In this document: piece by piece, positions 1 to 7,601 of the stretch
How positions within the stretch are numbered: position 1 is the first letter of the stretch
Layout: each line of letters opens with the position of its first letter
NCBI GenBank assembly: GCA_013215515.1
Contig: JABSPC010000676.1
Location: 1 to 12,786 of the forward strand
Length of the DNA stretch: 12,786 nucleotides
From: Crocinitomicaceae bacterium
Lineage (GTDB): Bacteria > Bacteroidota > Bacteroidia > Flavobacteriales_D > Crocinitomicaceae
Direction: 5' to 3'
Translations under genes and position numbers: made by a program
The notes under the pieces: model-generated
Database searches by the model: none
What the model was told of the DNA's origin: nothing
The model's input: the letters and a program-made list of their open reading frames with translations, nothing else

Positions 1-1
1 A

Positions 2-103
2 CATAATATACATGGTACATATTACAAACGTAATTACTACAAGGGCGTAAAGAACTTTCATGATCCCGGAAAGTTTCCGAAAATGGATTATCCCAACGAT
101 TAA
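2..103 (+). CDS. C-terminal end of an unidentified protein, cut by the left window edge
   Basis: The frame starting at base 2 is open from the window edge to a TAA at 101-103 and encodes 33 residues that are rich in Tyr, Lys and Asn and end in KFPKMDYPND. The other two forward frames hit stops early, so this is the only rightward frame that could be a gene tail. The basic, tyrosine-rich composition would suit a cytoplasmic or envelope-associated tail, but no family can be named from this length. It could also be a chance open frame. Confidence 0.4.
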   Translation, partial: HNIHGTYYKRNYYKGVKNFHDPGKFPKMDYPND

Positions 104-158
104 CGGTACCAATATTGATAAAACGGAAAGGAAGAGCATAAACTATATTGAGGATTAA

Positions 159-174
159 GTTGATTCAAATCAAC
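159..174. repeat. 16-base dyad GTTGAT-TCAA-ATCAAC
   Basis: Six-base arms with a TCAA loop lie 55 bases after the stop of the left partial gene. The downstream sequence is ATAAAACTG, so there is no U-tract. It could be a weak 3' end of the upstream transcript or a protein-binding site. Confidence 0.45.
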
Positions 175-189
175 ATAAAACTGTGCAAG

Positions 190-219
190 TGTGAAATCAA
201 ATATAACAATTATTTCACA
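190..219. repeat. 8-base inverted repeat TGTGAAAT / ATTTCACA
   Basis: The arms at 190-197 and 212-219 are perfect reverse complements separated by 14 AT-rich bases. The half-site resembles a CRP/FNR half-site (TGTGA), but the spacing between halves is much wider than the 6 bases of a CRP box, so a CRP-type operator is not supported. Confidence 0.4.
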
Positions 220-314
220 TATATTTCTCATTTATGCAACCTGTAAAATCTTGAATAATCAGATAATTCAATAGAAACAAAAAACTAGATATTGCGCACA
301 TATACGTACGGCAA

Positions 315-352
315 TACGCATATCTCACAGGTCAACTTGCAAGATATGCGTA
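315..352. repeat. 11-base perfect inverted repeat in the gene-free stretch
   Basis: TACGCATATCT at 315-325 is the exact reverse complement of AGATATGCGTA at 342-352, with a 16-base loop. The stem can be lengthened by CAA/TTG if two bases are bulged (312-314 with 355-357). No T-run follows on either strand. This is the longest perfect stem in the stretch and could be an RNA structure or an operator. Confidence 0.5.
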
Positions 353-575
353 GATTGATAGATTGGCAATATTACCACCTCAAACCAGCTAATAATGAAG
401 TGATTGACCTTTTACCAAGAATTGGCTCATCTTAAAACTAAATATTCATGAAATTCTACAATTTCGACCTAAACCAGTGACTATTAAGTAGAACTACTCA
501 TGAAGAAATAAGTATAAACACCGATGTTTCGCGTGTGTTAAAGCCTTACTTTTACATTTAACTATTCTTTACCCG

Positions 576-761
576 ATGAATTTAACTCAAAAGAAATTTC
601 CAGACCCAAGTGAAATAGACTTCGATTCTTGGTGCAACAAGTTAGGATGCACTGAAAAACAACTTCAATACTGCATTGCACAAATTGGAACTTCATGGAT
701 AAGCGTTGAAGCATTTTGGGAAATGAACAGGAATAGAATTCAAAAGTCCGTTCCTAATTAA
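576..761 (+). CDS. Small DUF3606-like protein
   Basis: A 61-residue soluble protein with an ATG start and no signal peptide or membrane segment. Residues about 12-47 follow the pattern I know for DUF3606: a short Asp/Pro lead, a Trp (W19), then KLGCTEKQLQYCIAQIGTSW, that is, a Leu-Gly turn, a helix with xxLxxxI and an Ile-Gly-x-S/T element before a second helix. Members are usually 55-70 residues, so the length fits. The molecular function of DUF3606 is unknown; the fold is probably a small helical bundle. The gene ends 47 bases before thiL, which appears to have its own promoter in the gap, so co-transcription is optional. The upstream TACTTTTA (547-554) is one base off a Bacteroidota -7 element. 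Family assignment is by eye. Confidence 0.65.
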   Translation: MNLTQKKFPDPSEIDFDSWCNKLGCTEKQLQYCIAQIGTSWISVEAFWEMNRNRIQKSVPN

Positions 762-785
762 ATAGGACTATTAAACTACCTTTTA

Positions 786-793
786 TAGCTTTG
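786..793 (+). promoter_or_regulatory. Bacteroidota -7 element (TAGCTTTG) of thiL
   Basis: TAGCTTTG matches the TAnnTTTG consensus exactly and lies 15 bases before the thiL ATG at 809, so transcription would begin about 800 and leave a leader of roughly 10 bases. No clear TTG is visible about 20 bases upstream, which lowers confidence. The position argues against the alternative in-frame TTG at 791, because that codon would lie inside the promoter. Confidence 0.55.
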
Positions 794-808
794 CACAAAA
801 AATTAGTG

Positions 809-1852
809 ATGAGCGAGAAACGCACAGATGTAAATCAGCTTGGAGAATTCGGATTGATTGAACACTTGACAAAAGATGTGGACAAGAAAATAGAGTCTAC
901 TGAACTAGGTATTGGTGATGATGCCGCCGTTATTTCAATATCAGACGATACTTCTATGCTCCTTTCAACTGATATGCTTGTTGAAGGTGTTCATTTCAAC
1001 TTGATGTATATGCCTTTGAAACATTTAGGTTACAAAGCAGTTGCAGTAAATGTATCAGACATTTGTGCGATGAATGGAGTTGCTGAACAAATAACTGTTT
1101 CAATTGCCGTTTCGAGCCGTTTTCCAATTGAAGCCCTTGAAGAGTTATATGATGGGATTAACACGGCGTGCAAAGTATATAACGTGGATTTAGTGGGTGG
1201 CGACACGACTTCATCGCTGACAGGGCTTACTATTAGTATTTCCGTAATTGGACGCGCTGCTAAAAAAGATATTTCCTATCGTTCAGGAGCGAAAGATTTT
1301 GATTTGCTCGTGGTGACTGGCGATTTAGGGGCTGCTTACATGGGACTTCAATTACTCGAACGCGAAAAAGAAGTTTACAAAGCAAATCCAAACATTCAAC
1401 CCGATTTAGATGGGCATGACTATGTAATGGAACGCCAATTGAAACCGGAGGCTCGAGTAGATGTTATCAAATTATTGAAAGAACTGGATGTCGTTCCTAG
1501 CACAATGATCGCCATTTCTGACGGATTGGCTTCTGAAATAATGCATTTGTGTAAATCGAGTGAAGTTGGATGCCGTATTTATGGTGATAAAATTCCAATC
1601 GATACAACAACTTCCCTATTAGCGATAGAGTTTAATTTAGACCCTGTGACGTGCGCACTGAATGGAGGTGAAGATTTCGAACTTCTATTCACAGTTAAAC
1701 AAGAAGATTTCGATAAGATCAAGGGAAACCCTCACATGACCTTTATCGGACACATGACAGACAAATCTGAAGGGATCTACCACGTTGATAAGGCAGGTTC
1801 TCTAGTAGAGTTACAAGCTCAAGGCTGGGATCATTTCGATGCTAAAGCCTAA
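809..1852 (+). CDS. thiL: Thiamine-monophosphate kinase
   Basis: ThiL phosphorylates thiamine monophosphate with ATP to give the cofactor thiamine diphosphate; it is cytosolic. The 347-residue protein shows the family landmarks in order: GIGDDAA at 34-40, STDMLVEGVHF near 53-63, the metal/nucleotide-binding GGDTTSS at 130-136, a SDGLASE segment near 237-243 and NGGEDFELLF at 285-294. The length fits Bacteroidota ThiL. I chose the ATG at 809; a longer reading from TTG at 791 adds six residues but overlaps a promoter element, and the protein MSEKRTDVNQLGEFGLIEHL begins as expected for relatives. No other thiamine gene is nearby, so it is a stand-alone unit. Its stop overlaps by four bases the apparent end of the convergent reading frame at 1849-2025. 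Confidence 0.96.
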   Translation: MSEKRTDVNQLGEFGLIEHLTKDVDKKIESTELGIGDDAAVISISDDTSMLLSTDMLVEGVHFNLMYMPLKHLGYKAVAVNVSDICAMNGVAEQITVSIAVSSRFPIEALEELYDGINTACKVYNVDLVGGDTTSSLTGLTISISVIGRAAKKDISYRSGAKDFDLLVVTGDLGAAYMGLQLLEREKEVYKANPNIQPDLDGHDYVMERQLKPEARVDVIKLLKELDVVPSTMIAISDGLASEIMHLCKSSEVGCRIYGDKIPIDTTTSLLAIEFNLDPVTCALNGGEDFELLFTVKQEDFDKIKGNPHMTFIGHMTDKSEGIYHVDKAGSLVELQAQGWDHFDAKA

Positions 1853-2025
1853 GATGCGGCTCTGATCGTTCTGTTGTACTTTTCGCGAACAACTGTGTCA
1901 AATGATTTTCCTTTCAGCTTAGATTCAGCCCAAGATTGAATATCGAAGTAGTCCAATGCTACGCTTTCGAATACATCATCGTTTGTAATTGCCGCAAGAT
2001 CATTGTATAAATCTTCCCATTCTTT
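1849..2025 (-). pseudogene. In-frame continuation of the 2026-3411 gene behind a TAA stop
   Basis: Directly after the TAA of the upstream leftward gene, and in the same frame, 58 more codons run without a stop to a TAG at 1849-1851. They encode KEWEDLYNDLAAITNDDVFE and then a segment with DYFDIQSWAESKLKGKSF, which looks like an ordinary amphipathic helical protein end and contains two Trp. No start codon in this frame precedes it, so it is not a separate gene. Its stop meets the convergent thiL stop with a four-base overlap, as expected for the true end of a gene. The simplest reading is that the full protein had about 520 residues and a sense codon became TAA (for example CAA to TAA). A sequencing error or stop readthrough are alternatives. 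I recall similar YFDxxSW-type ends in related Bacteroidota proteins, but this is memory only. Confidence 0.6.
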
Positions 2026-3411
2026 TTACATTTCGAAATGGTCCTTGCATTTTACTAAGCGACCAATAAACTGAAGGAATACTTTTTCGAAACTATACAT
2101 TCGATTACGTGTCTTGAAGAAACGCTGTGTGCTCTTAAGTGAATAAGGAAGTAATTTATCGTGGTTTAATTCTATATGAACCAGTAAATCCAACAATTGT
2201 GTAAATCCAATAATATCTTCGGTTTTATCCAATTCAGAATCGTTTAATATCTTATTCACCCATTTTAAGGCAATGTTGAATTCTCCCACTCCGATGTAAG
2301 CTACGGCAATTTTAAATTCCAAAAACGCACGTCTAGTTGAAGTTATTTTATCTCCGAAACCAAGAAGTTTTTGTTCAATGTCTATAGCAATCTTGGAAGC
2401 ATCTTTAAATGCCCCTTTACGAAGGTTCATACTCAATTCAATACTACTAATACTTGAAAATAATTTAATCTCGAGATCTTCATTTGACTCTATGCCATTT
2501 GCCAAGCTCTTTAATTGATTCAAGTATACGATAGCGATTCTGTACTCTCCAATTTTATCCGAGATATAAATGGCATTTGTCAGAACTGAAATCTGCTTAA
2601 TGGGCTCTATTTCGAGTTCTTTAGGTGTTTCATTGAACAACTCTAAATTCAGTTTTAAATATCCCAAAGACTTTTCTAGATCTGCAATTGAGTAATAATA
2701 GGCACTTAAGGCATGGCTATATAAATACTTACCTTCCGTTGTAATGTTCTCTGGGTCATAATCGTTCAGTAGAGGAGAGCACAATTCCGTATAATTTTTA
2801 GATTCTTCTTCACTTCTTGCGACACCCTTTTTAGCCAATTGTGCAAACAGCTGACTCTTCACGCTCCAGATTTTATTGTATTCTTTTATTCGGTTTATAA
2901 AAACATCCAGGTTATCTGACATTTCGACCAAATCGGCATCAGATATATTTACATATCCACCGGTTTCTAAAATTCGCTTTTGTTTGTTTGATATCTCAAT
3001 CATTAACACAGACTTCTCGTACTTTAATGCCAGCTTCTCAGCGCTTCTTAAGATCCTTCTACTTTGATCGTAAAGTGAACGCTCGAACAGTATATCCGCT
3101 GAATGAAGCATCTTATGGATTTGAGCCTCAATTGAATTTGAACTATGAAATGAATCTAATGCTGAAAGAACATGATCGTACAAACGTTTTTTGGTAATGG
3201 AAAACCTATTTAGAAATGCCTCTCCTTTGAACTTCTCGAAAAGCAACCCTTCATCATATGAAGCTTGTTTATCAAGATGATCAAATATTCGCACGTAATT
3301 GTTCTCTTCACCGATTGTATGGCGCGAGGACATCAACTTAAAATACCGTTTCTCTGATTTCGACATTGAAGTGATCAAGTCGTAGAGAGCTTCGTTTACT
3401 TTGCTAGACAT
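2026..3411 (-). CDS. TPR-like helical repeat protein, probably C-terminally truncated by an in-frame stop
   Basis: A 461-residue cytosolic protein with no signal peptide or membrane segment. It belongs by appearance to a group of Bacteroidota hypothetical proteins that begin with a LYDLITSMSKSEKRYFKLM-type helix and continue as antiparallel helical hairpins. Here residues about 1-95 form the characteristic N-terminal part, and about 100-450 look like divergent TPR-like helix pairs (for example LYDQSRRILRSAEKLALKYE and a GEFNIALKWVNKIL segment). Such folds usually mediate protein contacts; a specific role is not known. The start is the ATG at 3409-3411. The reading frame meets TAA at 2026-2028 but resumes for 58 coding-like codons, so the annotated end may be a recent nonsense mutation. 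The gene is monocistronic: a terminator lies upstream between it and the next leftward gene, and it converges on thiL. Confidence 0.75.
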   Translation of the reverse strand: MSSKVNEALYDLITSMSKSEKRYFKLMSSRHTIGEENNYVRIFDHLDKQASYDEGLLFEKFKGEAFLNRFSITKKRLYDHVLSALDSFHSSNSIEAQIHKMLHSADILFERSLYDQSRRILRSAEKLALKYEKSVLMIEISNKQKRILETGGYVNISDADLVEMSDNLDVFINRIKEYNKIWSVKSQLFAQLAKKGVARSEEESKNYTELCSPLLNDYDPENITTEGKYLYSHALSAYYYSIADLEKSLGYLKLNLELFNETPKELEIEPIKQISVLTNAIYISDKIGEYRIAIVYLNQLKSLANGIESNEDLEIKLFSSISSIELSMNLRKGAFKDASKIAIDIEQKLLGFGDKITSTRRAFLEFKIAVAYIGVGEFNIALKWVNKILNDSELDKTEDIIGFTQLLDLLVHIELNHDKLLPYSLKSTQRFFKTRNRMYSFEKVFLQFIGRLVKCKDHFEM

Positions 3412-3516
3412 GTATAAATATTAAAGTTCCATAAGTAGTGACACCAAGTTACTCAAAGATTTACTATTCATTTCAACAAAGGTTTGAAGTGTATGTTTTA
3501 TTTATTTAACAGCATG

Positions 3517-3548
3517 AAAAAAGCCATCTCTAAAATAGAAATAGCTTT
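3517..3548 (-). terminator. Intrinsic terminator after the small acidic lipoprotein gene
   Basis: On the minus strand AAAGCTATTTCT pairs with AGAGATGGCTTT over 12 base pairs (two are G-U), with loop ATTTT, and is followed by six T. It lies about 70 bases past the stop of the 3617-3853 gene and separates it from the next leftward gene at 3411. The plus strand has only a three-T tail, so the direction is leftward. Confidence 0.75.
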
Positions 3549-3616
3549 CAAATATTGATATGGGTGTTTTACTTTCTGCCTATAATATCGTGCTGAAGTA
3601 TATCACCTTTATTTTT

Positions 3617-3853
3617 TTAGTCTTGATCATCGTTTGGATCTGTAATTGGCCCATCCTGATCATCATTTGGATCTGTAATAGCTCCAATTACATCACAGTC
3701 GCCTTCAGAACCGTCGTCACCACCAGATCTCGCGCTTTGTTCCCATGCAGGAACCACAAGGCTTTCAGCTGAATTTGGCTCAATGTTTTCCTTTTGACAA
3801 GAAACAAATCCCAATCCGATTACTGTTAATGATATGATAATTATTTTTTTCAA
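3617..3853 (-). CDS. Small acidic lipoprotein with a tandem ITDPNDDQD repeat
   Basis: A 78-residue protein with a lipoprotein signal peptide: MKK, a hydrophobic stretch IIIISLTVIGLGF and lipobox VSC with the lipidated Cys at position 19. The mature part is about 60 residues and acidic, with SGGDDGSEGDCD and then two copies of ITDPNDDQD separated by Gly-Pro; the protein ends with the second copy. The Asp/Asn-rich repeats could bind divalent cations, but this is inference. The start is TTG at 3851-3853: an in-frame TAA lies two codons upstream, no ATG is available, and the signal peptide begins exactly here. A good promoter sits 18 to 50 bases upstream, partly inside the kinase gene. A terminator follows at 3517-3548, so it is a single-gene unit. 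I do not recognise a named family. Confidence 0.75.
   Translation of the reverse strand: MKKIIIISLTVIGLGFVSCQKENIEPNSAESLVVPAWEQSARSGGDDGSEGDCDVIGAITDPNDDQDGPITDPNDDQD
3620..3679 (-). repeat. Tandem 33-base repeat inside the small lipoprotein gene
   Basis: Two 27-base copies encoding ITDPNDDQD lie at 3620-3646 and 3653-3679, with a six-base Gly-Pro link, so the period is 33 bases. The copies differ at only a few silent positions, consistent with a fairly recent internal duplication. Confidence 0.8.
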
Positions 3854-3871
3854 CCTTTAATGACTTACTAA

Positions 3872-3903
3872 CAAATGTACGTTAATAGCTTTAATTATCC
3901 AAA
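3872..3903 (-). promoter_or_regulatory. Bacteroidota promoter of the small lipoprotein gene
   Basis: On the minus strand TTTG (3903-3900), a 20-base spacer and TACATTTG (3879-3872) match the TTG / TAnnTTTG consensus with normal spacing. The -33 part lies inside the last codons of the sensor kinase gene. Transcription would begin near 3866, about 12 bases before the TTG start codon at 3853. Confidence 0.7.
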
Positions 3904-6824
3904 TTTGAAACGTCCATTTTGATTGAAACACGTGTTCCTTTGATTGAACGGTCATCATTCAGTACTTCATCGGGACCTTCCAACGATATCCGTTGATCAG
4001 ATACTTTACGTATTAAATCTATTCTTTTGGATGTTATCTCCATCCCTTGTGACCTATGATCCCCGTCAAAATGGCTCTTTCTGGACATGCTTTGATTTAC
4101 ACCAATTCCGTTGTCTTCAATTGTGATCTCGAGAATACCATCAATAACTTTCATATTTATAGAAATCAGCCCTTCAATCTCTTCATCTGGTAATATTCCA
4201 TGAATAATGCTATTCTCAATAAATGGTTGCATTAACATAGCTGGAATCATGATAGACTCAAGCTCAATATTATCGGCGATAATTTCATACTCAAACCTGC
4301 CCTGGAAGCGCATTGACTCAAGTGACAAGTAGAGCTTCAAACGAGCAATTTCCTCCTCCAAAGAAATAGTATTGTGATCCGTTGTTGCCGTATCGAGGTT
4401 TTTTCGAATTAACTGTGCGAAATTCGTTAGGTATTTATTGGCAGATAATCGATCTTGAGTATTAATAAAGTATTGAATGGAATTCAGGGCGTTGAAGATA
4501 AAGTGTCTGTTCATACTAGCATTTACAGACTTTTGCTCCAAAGCCAATAGTTTCGATTTGAACATAAGTTTTTCCTGCTCATTAAGCTCATTAACCCTTC
4601 TCAATCGCAATCTAAAGATCAATAATATTATTCCTGCTAACAGTACAATGCAAATCAGAATAAACCACCATGTATTGTAATATGCATCATTTATAACAAA
4701 TGGAACAGTAATTTCTTCAGACATTCGGCCGTCTATATCAACCGCTCTCATTTTTATTACATACTCGCCTGCAGGCAAATTCGCAAAAGTAAAGGTTGGG
4801 ACATCTGATAATGGTGACCAATCTTCATTTAGGCCAACCAACCAAAACTGGTATTTCAAGCCTCGGTGATGAACCAACGAAACACCGTCTAGCTTGAAAA
4901 TTAAATTATTTTTTGAAAACGGAAACGTCAAATTAATGGGCAATCCATTTTCATCCGTACCATCGCTATATTGATTGTAATCAAAATCTTGATAGTTCAT
5001 CAAAATAGAAGTCAGATTTGTCAGTGGATGAGAGGGGTTCAGACGCTCTTCATGTTGATGAAAGCGGACCAATCCGGAAGCGGTACCAAACCAAAAATGT
5101 CCTTCTAAATCAAAAAAACCAGAGTTCAAATTCGTCTCTAAATCAGGAATTCCATCACCAATACCATATCTGGAATAACTTATTTTTCCATTCAAATTTG
5201 TTAAAACGAACAATCCATTATTTGTTCCAACGTACAAGTTCCTGTCTCGATGATTGATAAAGTTGATGAAATTTGAACTGGGATCATCTTTCAACAACTT
5301 GACCTGATTAACTTTTCCATTCTTTAGAAGAAACAATCCTTCTTCTGCCCCGAGCCACAAATTGCCATATGAATCCGCTTCAATGCTGTAGAACACTGAA
5401 TTAACACCTTTAATCGGATAGAAATCGTTATCTCTGTATACAAACAATCCAAGATTACTAACGCAATAGATTACTCCATTTACAACTTCTATATCTCGAA
5501 CCGTCCCTAAATATTCCGAGTCACGCGTCCCCATCTTAGTGAAGGTTCCTTCGTTATAATAAACTACACCTTTGTTCCCGCCAATATACATTGACTTGTT
5601 ATCAAGTCTATAAAAAGAGACAATTTTTTCGCCTGGCAAACCACTCGATTCATAATACGAAGTCACTTTATCATGAGGTCCAATTGATATCAGTGATTTT
5701 ACGCAACCAAACCAATCCAAGCCATTGACATTTTGAATGGAAGCCCAAACAATTTCTTCTTCCATTTCTATAACAGAAAACTTGCCGAACCTGTCCTTTT
5801 TAACTACCCCTTCATCGAAGGTTCCATAATAAAAATCTCCATTGGGTTTTTGAAAACCGTTAAGAAACAGATCAGAAGAAAATCCTGTGCTTTGATCAAA
5901 GTATTGAAAACTCAACCCAGGAAATCGAAAAATTCCTTTTCCATTTGATCCAACCCAAATATTTGACGTATTATCTTGAAAAAAACAACTGGTCTCATTG
6001 GCCGGTAATCCATTTGTCTGATTCAACAACAAGATCTCACCATTTTTTTTTATTCGAACGATCCCTTCAACTGCATTCACCCATATTTGCTCATCCTTAT
6101 CGAGGTAACATCCCCTAACAATCAATGTGTCTAAGTCATATGTTTTGAATTCCTTGGTCTTAACATCCATACGAATTATCGCACCACTTCTTCTTGCAAA
6201 AATCAATTGCTTATCGTCACCCGTCACACCATAATAACTAGTCGCCTCCAATTGAGGAATTAAGTTGAAATTATTGAGGTCTTTTGTCTTCAAAACCCCT
6301 CCTCGTGTCGCTAGATACAATTCATTTTCATGAACATAAGCACTACGGATTCTATCAATTTGTTGATTTTCCGCTGGAATTTTCAGAAGCTTATTGTCTT
6401 TAAATTCAAATATTCGACCTTCAGCAGTACAAATCAAAATCCGATTGTTAAACTTTACAATTGCTGAAACCCTTCTTGATTGATCATTTCCGATAAAACC
6501 AAAACTTTTAATTTTTTTCTTGTCTATCAATGAAATTCCGCCGTCATGCCCAACCCACAGAACATCATCAATAGATGAGATAAAATGTATACGATTATTC
6601 CATAATCCATCATGAGATGAAAACGTAATAAATTCTTTTCCATTAAATTTTGCCAATCCACCCAATGTTCCAACCCAAAGGTAACCGTCATTACCTTGAC
6701 CAATTGCCGTTACTTGAGACTGAGGAAGACCTTCCTCGGTACTATAGGCAACAAATGAATATTTTTGAGAAAAAGAAGTAAACCCCATCATTAAAATGAG
6801 CCCCACCAAGACAAGACATCTCAT
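3891..6824 (-). CDS. LytS-type sensor histidine kinase with a periplasmic beta-propeller sensor
   Basis: A 977-residue membrane kinase. Residues 1-20 form a signal peptide (MRCLVLVGLILMMGFTSFSQ). Residues about 22-600 are two-component-regulator propeller repeats (motifs such as DGYLWVGTLGGLAKF near 47-60 and NLWLGAEEGLFLL near 488-500). About 640-712 is a Y_Y_Y-type domain (GLKYQFWLVGLNEDW, LPAGEYVIKMRAVD). One membrane segment spans about 717-738. The cytoplasmic kinase is of the His_kinase/LytS type: phosphoacceptor His774 in NRHFIFNALNSIQYF, an N-box PFIENSIIHG at 867-876 and a G1 box DNGIG at 904-908. It should autophosphorylate in response to a periplasmic ligand and pass phosphate to Asp56 of the regulator encoded just upstream. 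Its ATG follows the regulator stop with no gap, which suggests translational coupling. The ligand cannot be read from the sequence. Confidence 0.92.
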   Translation of the reverse strand: MRCLVLVGLILMMGFTSFSQKYSFVAYSTEEGLPQSQVTAIGQGNDGYLWVGTLGGLAKFNGKEFITFSSHDGLWNNRIHFISSIDDVLWVGHDGGISLIDKKKIKSFGFIGNDQSRRVSAIVKFNNRILICTAEGRIFEFKDNKLLKIPAENQQIDRIRSAYVHENELYLATRGGVLKTKDLNNFNLIPQLEATSYYGVTGDDKQLIFARRSGAIIRMDVKTKEFKTYDLDTLIVRGCYLDKDEQIWVNAVEGIVRIKKNGEILLLNQTNGLPANETSCFFQDNTSNIWVGSNGKGIFRFPGLSFQYFDQSTGFSSDLFLNGFQKPNGDFYYGTFDEGVVKKDRFGKFSVIEMEEEIVWASIQNVNGLDWFGCVKSLISIGPHDKVTSYYESSGLPGEKIVSFYRLDNKSMYIGGNKGVVYYNEGTFTKMGTRDSEYLGTVRDIEVVNGVIYCVSNLGLFVYRDNDFYPIKGVNSVFYSIEADSYGNLWLGAEEGLFLLKNGKVNQVKLLKDDPSSNFINFINHRDRNLYVGTNNGLFVLTNLNGKISYSRYGIGDGIPDLETNLNSGFFDLEGHFWFGTASGLVRFHQHEERLNPSHPLTNLTSILMNYQDFDYNQYSDGTDENGLPINLTFPFSKNNLIFKLDGVSLVHHRGLKYQFWLVGLNEDWSPLSDVPTFTFANLPAGEYVIKMRAVDIDGRMSEEITVPFVINDAYYNTWWFILICIVLLAGIILLIFRLRLRRVNELNEQEKLMFKSKLLALEQKSVNASMNRHFIFNALNSIQYFINTQDRLSANKYLTNFAQLIRKNLDTATTDHNTISLEEEIARLKLYLSLESMRFQGRFEYEIIADNIELESIMIPAMLMQPFIENSIIHGILPDEEIEGLISINMKVIDGILEITIEDNGIGVNQSMSRKSHFDGDHRSQGMEITSKRIDLIRKVSDQRISLEGPDEVLNDDRSIKGTRVSIKMDVSNLDN

Positions 6825-7601
6825 TTAAGAATCTTTAAGCATTTTAACGAATTCAGTAACTCTATTTCTTGCAATCGGAACTCTTAATCCTCCTTCAAGA
6901 ACTGCGAAATGCCCATCGTCATTTACGTACTCACGCATTAATTCCAGATTGATAATATGTGACTTATGGATTCTACTGAATTTCGAAGGATTCAATAAGT
7001 TTTCATAAATTTTAAGCGTTCTTGTGTCCAAATAACGCGTTCCGTCTTTGAAATATATTGTAGTACAATTTCCACTTGCTTCAAGATGAGTTATTGTATC
7101 ATCGTCTACCAGTTTCAATCCTTTGGTGTGACTAATGGCAATTCGATTGCTTTGCTTATTGTTCAATAAATTATGAGAAAGCTCTTGCAACGAATCAAAA
7201 TACGTATTGTAACTCTCAGGTTGTTCACTAAAGGTTTTTCTCGTTTCTACTACTCTTTTTACCGCCGATTGAAGTTCTTCAATATCGATAGGTTTAAGTA
7301 GGTAATATATTGCACTTGCGTTGAATGCGCGAATTGCATAATCCTTAAACGCTGTTACGAAGACAACTAAAAAACCTTTCTTTTCAATTTCTTCAAGTAA
7401 TTCAAATCCTTCCGCACCTGACGGCATTCTAATATCAAGAAAAACGACATCTGGATTTGAGGATTCGATTATTGCCTTAGCCTGATCTTTTCTGGAAGCT
7501 TCTCCTATCACCTCCACTTCGGGGCAATACTCTTCCAATAACATCGTGAGGTTCTTTCTAGCAAACTCCTCATCATCAACGACTAAAGCTCTTAATTTCA
7601 T
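6825..7601 (-). CDS. LytTR-family response regulator
   Basis: A 258-residue cytosolic DNA-binding regulator of the LytR/AlgR type. Residues 1-122 form a receiver domain with the acidic pocket D9-D10, phosphoacceptor D56 (in VVFLDIRMP), T83 and K103 (in LLKPID). A linker of about 30 residues leads to a LytTR DNA-binding domain at about 153-255 (RIAISHTKGLKLV, SRIHKSHIINL, VPIARNRVTEF). The start is placed at the ATG 7599-7601, because the receiver begins MKLRALVVDDEE; a longer reading from GTG at 7646 adds 15 residues with no family resemblance. It precedes the kinase gene (stop TAA directly followed by ATG). No strong promoter was found; TTAGTTTG at 7617-7624 is near the -7 consensus. A 9-base inverted repeat at 7647-7691 lies upstream and might be an operator. 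Confidence 0.93.
   Translation of the reverse strand: MKLRALVVDDEEFARKNLTMLLEEYCPEVEVIGEASRKDQAKAIIESSNPDVVFLDIRMPSGAEGFELLEEIEKKGFLVVFVTAFKDYAIRAFNASAIYYLLKPIDIEELQSAVKRVVETRKTFSEQPESYNTYFDSLQELSHNLLNNKQSNRIAISHTKGLKLVDDDTITHLEASGNCTTIYFKDGTRYLDTRTLKIYENLLNPSKFSRIHKSHIINLELMREYVNDDGHFAVLEGGLRVPIARNRVTEFVKMLKDS

Larger units (their letters stand above)
104..575. other. 472-base gene-poor stretch with several inverted repeats
   Basis: No convincing coding region was found on either strand. The longest open rightward stretch runs from about 289 to a TAA at 433-435 and includes an ATG at 346, but it looks like chance. What stands out are dyads: GTTGAT/ATCAAC (159-174), TGTGAAAT/ATTTCACA (190-219), an 11-base perfect pair (315-352) and AGTAG/CTACT (487-498). 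None has a clear U-tract, so none is a clean intrinsic terminator. The stretch probably holds the 3' UTR of the left gene and the promoter of the 576 gene. Confidence 0.5.

Noticed and set aside
190..219. CRP/FNR-type operator
   Set aside because: The half-site TGTGA is present, but the halves are far too widely spaced for a CRP box.
289..435. Open rightward frame with an ATG at 346 (29 residues) in the gene-poor stretch
   Set aside because: It is short, overlaps the 11-base inverted repeat, has no promoter or recognisable motif, and such lengths arise by chance in AT-rich DNA.
3444..3483. Leftward promoter of the helical-repeat gene (TTTG ... AATCTTTG)
   Set aside because: The -7 element lacks the leading TA and the spacer is shorter than usual; too weak to annotate.
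3560..3772. 70-codon rightward frame opposite the small lipoprotein gene
   Set aside because: Its hydrophobic, Ile/Trp-rich sequence results from the complement of the Asp-rich repeat; the leftward frame has a signal peptide, lipobox, promoter and terminator.
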